Shown here: positions 50,366 through 62,300 of the stretch, piece after piece
Layout: the number at the start of each line of letters is the position of its first letter
How positions within the stretch are numbered: position 1 is the stretch's first letter
NCBI GenBank assembly: GCA_021234535.1
Contig: CM037843.1
Span: 18,383,911-18,447,910, forward strand
Direction: 5' to 3'
From: Stichopus chloronotus
Lineage: Eukaryota > Echinodermata > Holothuroidea > Aspidochirotida > Stichopodidae
Length of the DNA stretch: 64,000 nucleotides
Translations under genes and position numbers: made by a program
Notes under the pieces: generated by a model
The model's database searches: none
Told to the model about the DNA's origin: nothing
What the model saw: the letters and a program-made list of their open reading frames with translations, nothing else

Positions 50366-53300
50366 CTGCAAAGAATTCAATATAAATCAAATCATACTGG
50401 GTTCCTTGGCATAGTTTCAAGAGCAGCAACCACTAAGCCCATAGTCATTTATCCTACACATTCATTAGTCTTCAATAAGTATGAATATCATGAACACATA
50501 CAAGTAGAACATAATGTAAGGGGACTAGGGGCAGAGGGGGGAGTGGGAAGGGGGTGAGTATTATCCTAAAGAGTCGCCTTGGATATTTTTCAACCACTAC
50601 CATCCAAGATAGACAAGGAAGGGGTGTGAAGATATCCTGAACACCACTTGAAGAAAGAGGTCACAGGTTGGTGCATGAGTAGGGATGTAAAAGCGAATAT
50701 TACAAAAAAATAAACGACTAATGAGAACTTGGCACAACTTGATAATATTGGCAGATGAAACCTACAGCATTCAAATCTTAGCACTTTTGTCACATGCCAA
50801 GAATGGACAGTTTTAAAGTCAGAACATTTGCTACATCAAAGTGTGAAAGCAGGTAAAATATGCTCTTGGCAAAGATATATGAAAGCCCTTCTTAATTCAC
50901 TTAAGACTACAAACAAGAAAGGATGACTCTTGAAACATTTCCCATTAAATATGAGAAGTTCTTTCCCACACACTAGGTGGTCTGAAAAAGCCTTTCGCTT
51001 TCCTTAATTCACACAAATGCATATGCTAATATTATCACAATTCCTTGTTCAGAGATAAATATCAGAAAATGGATTGAGATGGGTGGGTCAGTTATTGGAA
51101 AAGGAAGATGATGAACCTGTGAAAAGAGCATGGAATTTGAATAACATAAGAGAAAATGGGAGGACAGTGCCTACATAGAAAGATGTGATGAAGAAAGAAA
51201 GCAACAAGGTTGGTCAACATCAGGAGGACCATGCTCAAAACAGAAGCAGAAATTGGGAGTGTTACCATGGCATGAAAGTCAGTATCCTCTTGTCAGAGGG
51301 GAGAATGCTGACTTAGATGATGATGATGATGAGGGACTAACTACACGAACTATTAAAGTGTGGTAAGGGTATGTGTCCATATTTAGATTCAAATCCTCTA
51401 CTCTTTGCTGGTTCTTTCATGCTTTCTTTCTGTCTCCAAAATGACTGACCTGTGGGTCGTCTTGAAGCGACATTTTCCAGAAATCCAGCCAGTACTACCA
51501 ACTCCCGGTGGAGACTCTCGGTTATTTCTGATATCTTCTGCTCCCTTTTGTCTGTCCTCTCGCATAGGTCAGTTATGTCATCAAGGAAGATCTGATCTCG
51601 CTTTGCAAACTCATCTTGTAGCATGCGGTCCTTTCCCCAGCCTGTCTTAAGTTGCCCTTGAGAAAAAAAAAGAAAAAAATCATGAAGTCTAGATTACGAC
51701 ACAGAGCGATACAGTTTGCCGCAAGAAGGTATGGTAGAGCTCTCTCCAGCAGACTTTGACATGCAAACCAAACCATGGTGCAATCTTAGGCCACAGTTAA
51801 GTGTGCATGTGCACACATGGCATGCACGCTAGAGCAATCAAGGAACGCCATGGTTCATGAAACAATGACAGATCACTGCCACAAAGCAGTTCATTTCTTT
51901 GTGGCATGCTGTGTCAAATCCAGATGCAGACCTGCCAGCTCTCCAGGTTTTACCAGCGGACTCCTGGTTTTTGTCCAGATCTCCCACCCTCCCGGTTTCA
52001 TATTCTGAGCTCCTGTTCCCTTAAGTCTATTTGCAACATTTCTGAAAACGGCCAAAACAGCACAAGGCTTACTTGAGTAATTGGCCATACATAAATGTAT
52101 AATGCATAGAAAATCAAATTGTTGTTTACACAATTTTCAACTGTCATACGGTAGATTAGTACTAATTACACCAATACCAGCAGGTTGCTTTTAAGTAAGT
52201 CGTTAGTTTATGAGGGGCTGTGCATACAAAGGGTGTAGCTGCAATGTAGGTGGAAATAGGCCTACAAGTTCAACTAGTGCTGTGCATGTATGTGATGATT
52301 CTCTCTGTTTCACTGTTTTTTTTTTTTTTTTGTTGAAAATTACCATTCTCCCTATTTTTGTTTCACTAATCTCCCAATTTCTGATGTCTGGAAAATGTAA
52401 ATCTCCCTATTTTTTGGTGAGACAGCTTTGCAGGTCTTCAGATGCCCCCACGGCATGATGCGTCTTTCTCTTTTGAAGCATACATACATCAGAGAGTGAT
52501 GTAGCATGCTATACAGGAGCGAGATGAATCCGGCATGCCATGATACATCTTAGAGCATGGTACAACCTGCAACAATAAAAGAGTGTTAACAGCTCTCTAC
52601 TGACAGGTTCATCATGTTTCACAAACTCATATTTAAAGATCAGAAAAACATCGTAAACTTCTCACCTCTCTGATCATTCAGCTGGTTCCTCAGGTTTTCT
52701 TGAAGTATTTTATTCAATAACAAGCTCTTCTGTGAGGCTGCTGATTCCTCTTTCAGCTTTTGAAGAGCCTGTTTATACAAATTATACAATATGTTTGGTA
52801 CAAGTTAGACAAAATGCATAAAAAGGGGTATTGATGAGCATCCACTGAGGTAAAAGAGGAAATTAAATCGACACATGAACAGTCAAAGACAAAAAAAAAA
52901 ATTAGGAGCAAATCCAAAGGTTTATTCAAATTATGTTTTCATCAACTTAATTGTTTCACCTTTTTCATCAAACATTAGCAGTGTAGCACTTCATAAGGAA
53001 AAGTTTCCCAAAGTATTTTGTGTACCACTGACATAAAATTCTGGAAATCTCTGAATCCAAGGACTCTAAAGGTAGTAAGTTGTCTTAGCAAATCAAATAC
53101 ATTGAGACAATTTTGAAACAGTCTACAATGTTTCTTTCTACAAATGGCTAATTAAGTAGTCCTTTACACTCGTATGAAACTGCACTTGCCAAACAGTAAT
53201 TGAAACATTATTATGATTAACCCAGAATTGAATAATAATATGATAAAAACCTCATCAAATCGACTGTTTTCAATCATCACAGCTTTTAATTTTCTACCGG

Positions 53301-56300
53301 CATGGTAGATCCTCTCTTCCAACAAAGCTATTTCCTTTTGTTGCTCTTTCATTTTACTGATCGCTCTCGTTCTCTGTTGGCGCAACTCCTGCCTCATAGC
53401 GACCTGCAAATATAACACATACGGTTAGGTGGAAACATCTCGACAGTGGTAACAGTATAACTAAAGAAAAAAGCATTAAATTACTGTAGGTCGTTCCCTG
53501 ACTGCTAGCACACAAAATTGCTTCTTGATTACTGGCAATGAGATTATGATGGTAGTCTTTGTGGTCAAAGGTCAAACTGGAAAAAATCTCCACTGCAACA
53601 AAGCACAGAGTCTTTTTGTTTTTTTCATGAAATAAATTTGGCCTTCTCAACTGAGGTAAGACGACTCTTTTAGTGGACAATGAAAATACATGCCTCCTAC
53701 CTGATGTAAGCAACACTACAGAAAATTAGAATTAAACAGGTTATATGGTAGTTACACAGGTATTTGTCATCAGAGCATCACAGTGCTGTTTAGACATAAG
53801 CAGATGCCGAGAAAACTGATCAGTAGGATGTGTTTTTTTTTTTTTTTTTTTGTGCAACTTGCATTGTTCAAAATAACATCTGGCCGGGTTCAAGGTTTTG
53901 ATCTTCATACTCTAATCAATTCAGAAATGACGTAAGTCGTTTGTGGATGGAGACTAACTTCTCATGGATCCTTGTCCCATCCAAATTTGAAACAGAATGT
54001 GCAGATGTGATCCTCTCACCACTTTTCAACTGAGAAAACGTTTGCGTTTACAATTTGACGTAATTTAGGCCAACATCACTTCAACATTCAAATGTAGCAT
54101 AATCACAGACATGGTTTGCTAAATATGTTCATTAAGTTCCATCATCTCATTAAACAGTCTACTTTTCTAGCATCAGCTAGAATCAAACAACGAGCAGTAT
54201 TTGTTGGTCAACAGGTTAAAAAGAAAACGTCCTTTTCAAACACTTTAAAACAGACCTAACATTTCCAGTCATAGCAGCAACTTTAAGGGATGGTGTTACT
54301 TTTCATATTCATATACAGGGATTCATGGATGTACATGAACAAAAAGCTGTTATTGTTTGTTAATCAGTTTGACAAACAATGATGATATCAAAGGTCAATT
54401 AGTAAACAGTACAATGGTAAATAAAGAAGCATAGACAGAAACTGAAGGGGATTGTTAATGTGATCTCCAGAGCAATGAAGAGGTGATAATAAAGGACATA
54501 CCAATATACTCTCACAGCAAAACGACAGATTAAATTTGCATTGTAAGACATGTTAAATGTACACAGAAGCAATGAAGATGTTAAATATCTACTGTAACTG
54601 CTCCCATTATGACAAGCTATTATGTTAAAAAGTGTTACCTGATTACATAATACATCTAACAATGGTCATTTGAATCAATTTGACTTTAAAAGTAGAAAGG
54701 GGGGACAGTTGGTCTAAACCTTCCCCCCTTACTGGTGAGGAAAAGGGGAAAGGGAGGGGTCTAAAAGGCAAAATGGTGCCTATTGTTTCAATGTATATAT
54801 TTTTTTTTGTTACCTCACTTTTTGGTTTCAAGTCACAAAAGTTAGGGGATAAGCTGGGTTAGAGACCCCCCACACAAAAAGGGGGGGAGGAGAAGTCAAT
54901 CAATCCCCCTCACTGATGCTGATGTACATGTAATAACATTTCCTCAGGGTCTACAAATTTGTCTGCACAGCCTTTGCAATGCTTTACATAAACACTTTGG
55001 GAAATGCTCTGAGTGCATATAGTACTAAAGTATGGCATCTAGCTTAATTTACCAGCAGCTAAATGTTGTTCACTGGAACATTTATAAATAAGCGACTCAT
55101 TGACAGACAACTTGAACACTGTAGCATATCTATCAAAAACTATGTGACCAATACAACAGAACCTTAAAGGAGACAACAGTAATAACTAGAAAAAGTCTAG
55201 TATCAAGGTAACAGGAAAAATGACATCATACTTTCTAAGTTGTAGGGAATACTTCGTGGATGGAACATTGGTTAGGCTTGCAAACTGACAAAATGATATT
55301 TTATTTACTATTCACTTTATCAAGCGTATACATTAACGTTAAATGACTTGAATATTATTATTAGCATTAATAGAAACTGTCATATGTTCTCAAACAACTT
55401 TATTCTTCTGGTATTATTTCATTACAAAGTGAATTCATGTCTTGGTCAGATCAAGCACGCTCATAGGAACTGCACTTTTGTGAGGAGGTGTCTCATCCTC
55501 CCTGGAAAGGTATGGTTACAGTCTATAGCTCATGCTGATCAGTATGAGGAGAGGGAGGGGGGGTTGAGGAAAAAAATTGCCAAACCATATACACCAGGAC
55601 TTCCCAGTATAGCAAGACCTCAGCTGTGACTGAACATACCGACAGTAGATTGAGAATACACATATCACAGAATCAGGTCATGAGGGTAGAATTAAATAGT
55701 TTGATTTAGTCAAAGGCTTCCAACCCGGCATTCATGTGTAGGGGAAATCTATTCACATGCAGTTTAAAAGTATGATGCGATGTGTACAAGCCAAGCATAG
55801 CATTGTACAAGACATTCTTCTTCAAGTGCAACAGGTTTCTTTCCTCTTGGGCACAGAAAGTGAAGATCAGGGTAGGTCAGAGGTGGATAGATTTCACCAG
55901 ATGATGATTCAGCATTTTTGTTGGGTAATTTTGACTGGATGAGCCAATTTGATGCTAGTAGTATGTACCTTTCTTCTAATTTCATTTTTCAAAGATCACT
56001 GCAGGTGACTTAATGGGAAATGTAAGATTGGACACCAAAACAATGTTAATTAAAGTGTATCATCTGCAAGGAACTACAATTCAGGGTACCCTTAGTCTGG
56101 GCGATCTTAAAGCGATGTCAATGATGATTTTAATGCACTTTGGGCTTTATCAGTAAACAGCTGTTTCCATCAAATTGACTATTCCACTTCTGGGAATGTA
56201 CACACACACGTTTGATAGGCTATACTTCAATTGAAATGTGCATTTAACTCTCAAAATGTGTTCAGGCTTTAATAAGAATAACAAAGAAGCCCAGCGGCCT

Positions 56301-59300
56301 TGTGGTTTCGATAATTCAATTATGAATATTTTGAATCTGACATACCACATATTGGTGAGGATGTGCAACGTGCTTGGTTGTTAAAATGTTTCAGTAATTT
56401 ATGGAGTCAAAATTGCAATGTTAAAACAACTACACATACACAGCAACATCTTTTAACTTAAGATTGACCCTCTTGTTTGAGCCAAATGGTCTGAGCCACA
56501 AAATATTATCTATTCATTTAGAATCAATACTACACTTGCCACTATTCTCTATATCACAAATATGACATTGAGACAAGCCTCCCTCCCTTGTGATAACATA
56601 GCCTATATATAAGGTTTTCACTCTTTGACCCCGTTGGCACCAAATGACCTTTGATCTCCACTATAAAATGTCCTTTTTCTATTTAATATGGTACACCTAC
56701 AAACCCAGTATGGTATCTGTCAAGTTTATTGTATCAAGTTTCCTTTCTTGAGATATCATGTATACACGGTTTTCAAATTTGACACCCTGTTGACCCCAAA
56801 TGACATTTGACCTCCACCAAAAACAATACAGCTCTTCTACTCCATGTGATGCACCTACACATTACATATGAGATCTTTCCAAGCTTTCCTCCTTGAGATA
56901 TCGTGCTTACAAGGTTTTCACAATTTTACCTCTGTTGACCCCAAATGTCTTTGACCTCAACCAAAAATGACAGGTTTCTTCTAGTCAATGTGGTACTCCT
57001 ATACATACCAAACATGTGATCTGTCCAAACTTCTCTTCCTGAGATATCAAGTTAACAAGGTTTTCACAATTTGACCCCTGTTGACCCCAAATGACCTCCA
57101 CCAAAAACCATAGGGTTCTTCTACTCAATGTGGTACATGTACATATCAAACATGAGATTTGTCCAACTTCACCTTCTTGACATGTCATGTCTAAAAGATT
57201 TTCACAATTTGACCCCTGTTGACCCCAAATGACCTTTGACCTCCACAAAAAACAACAGGATCTTCCTATTTAATGTAGTACACATACATACTAAATATGG
57301 GATCTGTCAAAGCTTCCCTTCTTGAGGCATCGTGTTTACAAGGTTTTCACAATTTGACCCCCTGTTGATCCTAAATGACCTTTGACCTCCACCAAAAACA
57401 ATAGGCTTCCTATACTCAATGTGTTTCACCTACATACTAAATATGAGATCTGTCCAAGCTTTCCTTCTTGAGATATCATTTACAAGGTAGGGTGTCACAG
57501 ACATACACACGCACATACACCCGCACGCACAGAAACACACAAACACATGTATGCAAGATTACAAAGGTTACGATTATCATTGAAACCAAAAAAATAATTT
57601 AGGTGCAAAAACAGATTATATAGGGTGCATTTTCTTAAACATAATATCATTCACAGACTAAGCACCTTTGGAGGGACGGCATACTTCTTGTCGTAGGTCT
57701 GTCCATGGATGAAGCAGCAGGAAACAAAAGTAATTCAAAACAAGTAAAAACATGGAATAACAGTATTTTTTTTCTGTACTATGTATGTTACTGTGTACAT
57801 CTCACAGCTACAGGGGCTGCTTTTACCTTGTCAAAACTTGTCTATTCAAGAGAAGACAGGTCACTTAGAAACAAGTACTTGCATCTACTTTGTCACAACA
57901 AGCCCTTCCAACAACAACAAAAATATCAAAAGCATTTCACCACATATTATTAGCATTATAAAATGATTCCATGAATCATTGACAAATAACAATGTTTCTC
58001 AGTTCCTGTAGAGGGTAATGAAATCCATCCATGACTGCTCTAAAGTGCACTTTATATAAACAAGCTTCAGATCTTAACATCATTTTTAACTACCACTTCA
58101 ATCGATGGAAGTTTCTCGATTTGACATTCCATAAATTATCTGACTTTTTCAACGTGTCACCATTTATGTGAAAGTATATGAGAGGAATCATCCTTTTTTT
58201 TTTCTGTTGTTCTTTAGAAGTTCCAGGAATGGTCTACATTCGATCATCTTAATGTTGATTAATGCCAGAAGTATCTTCAACTTTTAAATATTACCTTTGG
58301 GGTGCTTAGACGTTGTATCTCTCTCTTTACTTTCACGTTCGTGTCCTCCAAGCTACTCCTTTGGTTCTTCAATTCTGACAAAAACAAAAAATTGCAACAT
58401 CTTTAAATGGGTAGCATTAACAGCAAAGTAATTCAAACAGATTAAGAAAGAAGGAACTTCCATAAATTAAAGATTTTTTGCATAATTCATCATTTTATGT
58501 TTATTGACTTACCAACAATGTTTTTCTTTTTACTTTCGTATTCTTTAGTTTTTTCTTCAAAAAACTTTTCAAGTTCTTCAAAAGCTGGCAACTGTTCATC
58601 AATGTCTCTTTGTTTAGATCTCACTGACTCTTCAAGATCGGCTATTTCTTTCTATAAGTAAAGAAATGTTTACTCAAATATAAGCTACAGTTTTCTTATC
58701 TGACAGCTGGTACAAATACATTGTGGTTTTGATAATGTAATTATGGGTATTTTTTTCATGAACCTGACATATTTTCACCAACTGCGGTGAAACAGCTGCT
58801 ACATACACAATGATGTCAGCTGACATAGGATGATAAGCATTATGAACTCAACATGCACACCAGCAAAAAATAAGAAAAATGTCCAAGCTTCCTGCTATTC
58901 TTGGGATTTCTCCTGTTTACCTAACATGATGGATGCCACATAGGCTGCATTTATTTTCTAGCAGCTTCATTTACATATCTTGACTAAGTCAAGTTTTAAA
59001 TTGTCTCAAAAGGAAATACCTTGTAATGCTTTGAAGTCTAAAACTATGGATAGTACTTGTACCATAGGTACCAAATAGTTTGCAAACAGCTGTGATGGGT
59101 CATGTGAGGAGCAGTCAGTTCATTGGAAATTTAATAAGGGTCAATGGAAATCTCAAAGTCAACAGGACATTACTAGACTGGCATCAGTAAAATAGTTGTA
59201 GCATATGTATAATCGAGAAAGTCAAGAATGCAGAAATCCTTTTCTGATTTTGATGAGGACATTACTACAAAAAATGCACTATGAATTTCCTTAGAATGAA

Positions 59301-62300
59301 TCTGAAATAAAGTGCAGTAATGCTGTGCCACATTCCAGACCGCAGTTCCAAAAGGAATACATTGGCAAATCATACAGTGCATATTCATCCATGGCAATAT
59401 AAATATTTGCAATAAATAATGTCATTTTCTGGTACAAAAGACACTTTCAACTCAATTTTGTGTTACACTTTTTCAAAATATTGTCATAGTTTTCTTTTGA
59501 ATGTAGATTCAGTTCAACTGCTGCCTCTGTTATGAACAATTTTCATCTCTGCCACTGTATTAAACACAATGGTAATGTAACTGAAATAAGATTGGAACAT
59601 TAAAAACATTTGGTGACCTCCTTGCTAGATCCTAGGAAAGGGGGAGTACACACCTGCTTGGTGTTGACTACCCTGTGTCCACAAACTGTTACAACACAGT
59701 CATGAACAACCATTTTATCTGAATACAATACTATTATATGTATTGATCTATCATTTACTTCCAGTTTTCTAACAGCCTCCTCCAATTCTTTCTTCATCTT
59801 TTTAAATCTTTTATCCACTTTGTGTGACTCCTTCTGTAAGACCTTCACATTTTGTTCACTCTCTGCGATGTCCTTGGTTAGTTGGGTGCCCTAGTTTGAC
59901 AAAGACAAAAAGTAAGAGAGAAAAAATGAATCTCATGCACTGCTGTGTTACAGGAGATACAAGACCACGTGCGTAATACCGATAGCCTTGCTTTGCGTAA
60001 TCTTACACATTACTGAAAACGGATAATACATTATGCAACAAGGTTATTTAAAATATTTCACAACTCTCTTTTAACTTTCTTTATTAGTGATCTTGGTTGT
60101 TTCCACCGAGGTGGAAATGCAGCAGAAAACAGGAATCACTCACAAAACAGTTAACTTTTGATGAGTGTTATTCTTATATAGAATCTGTGTGACATCATCA
60201 CACCTGGTCATTCTAGTTGAAAGTCCCTTGGAACTCACAGAAACATCAATTAGAGCTTTTGGAAACAAAATATTTAACACCAGTCTGCATGTAATATTAA
60301 TCTTCACACTTTACTGTCCAACCAGCACATTTCAAATCACAAACCTGAGATTATTACATCTGTAAAGTTTAAATTATCTGCAAAGCCACTAGTTTGACAA
60401 TAAATTCAACTTGCTGCACACACACTGTGACACAGTTTTTCTCTTACAGCTTACAAAGGCAATGTTAAAATACGACCAAAGGCAAATTTTTTTTTTTTTT
60501 TTTTTCGACTAGAGACAAAATTATTTGGAGGTCTTCATGCAAGCTAAGTAACTCACTATTGAACAGTGTACAATGATATCCTTAAACACACTTCAGTCAT
60601 CACCTCTTACCTCGTTGGTAAGATTGGCATGGTCTTGTTTGGCCTTTGTGACTCTTTCGTTCATCTCACTCATATGCTGAGCAAATGCTTGCCTGAAGTC
60701 TTCAGTCTCTCTGCCAATTTCATCTCTCTGCTCCTGAAGATCAAATCGTTCTTTCCTCTCCTTTGTCAGTGCCAGCTGAAGGTCTGCGATCTTCTTTTCT
60801 CCTAGTTGAACAGTCACTCTGCAACAATCACACAAAGGTCACCAAACTAGTGATTAATTTCACTGATCAAACTACCTTTCAGTAATGCTTTGAGTGTTCA
60901 GATACTTAGCAGATATATAGTAAACATAACTGTACATATATGTGGTTATAAGAGTGGGGGAAAAAATTGTGATCTGAGGATAGGGGACAGCAGCATTTGA
61001 AGGTACCTAATGAGAGGTGAAAGGAGGTGCTTCAAGGAAAGCTTATAAGAGGCAAGAGACAGTGTTTGAGGGGCATCGAATGAGAAGTGAGAGAAAGTAT
61101 TTGTGGGGTAACTAATGAGAAGTAAGAGGAGATGTTTCAAAGGTATCTCATGAGAAATAAGGGAAGACGTGTTTGAGGGGGTATCTCATGAGAGGAAAGA
61201 AGAGGTGTTTGAGGGGTATCCATTAGATACTCATCAAACACCATTAGAAACTATATAATAAGAGGTGGGAAGAGGTGTACATGGGTTATTTAATGAGACT
61301 TTATCATTTTCTTACAAGTGATTTTCTTCCAGCTGTTTCATTTGTCTTTCCATCGAATCATTCTCTATCTTCATCATGGCTGTTTCATCTGCTTTGTTTG
61401 TCAGTTCTCCTTTTTTGTCTTGAAGTCTAAAGAAATAGCAAACATTCATACAAAGAAGTAAGAGAAGAAGACAACTGGAAGATGTAAAATGTATCACAAA
61501 AATAAACCAAAACAAAATGTAACGATACACACAAAAAACTGATATAGATGGAAAATATAACACAACCCTCTGACGATCACCGTGTAAACATCCTCATGTC
61601 TGCAAATCAGCCAGTAAAATATTAAACAAGCAGAAAGTATTTGTAGCAACTCTGGTGCCAGAAATGCCTTTAGCTGTAACTTTTCATTGTGATGAGATAT
61701 TGATGATTTTATTCTCAATCCAGAAGGGATGATACATAAGTTGCTATGCTACATAAGCAAAGTCTCTCCAAGGCAGGGGGCTAGCCTCTGTCAGCCACTA
61801 AGGGAAAACACATTACAATTTACATTCTACTTCACCAACCAGATGCACAAATGCATTGTGGTTTTGATGATCTGATCATGAGCATTTTCTTTCCTGAATC
61901 TGACGTAACAATATTAGTGTGTGTCATAAACTTCCTATGCTTTACATGAAATATGAGATCTGTACAAGCTTCCTTTCTTGAGATTACTTCAACAACGTTT
62001 TCACAATTTGACCCTTTGTGACCTTGGAACTCCATTAAAGACCAAATGGTGATACTACCACATATTGAATATGACATGTGTCAAAGTTTCCCATCTCGAG
62101 AACTGATGTTTACGAGAATTCCTTAACGTGACCCTGTTGACTTCAGATGACCTTTGACCTTAACTTCACCAAAGATAAGAGAATTTTTGTATACTCAATG
62201 AGATACACCTACATTCTAAATGGGGGATCTGCCAAAGTTTCCAAAGTTTTACTTCTTGAGATATCATGTTTACATTATTTTCACACTTTGACAGCTGTTC

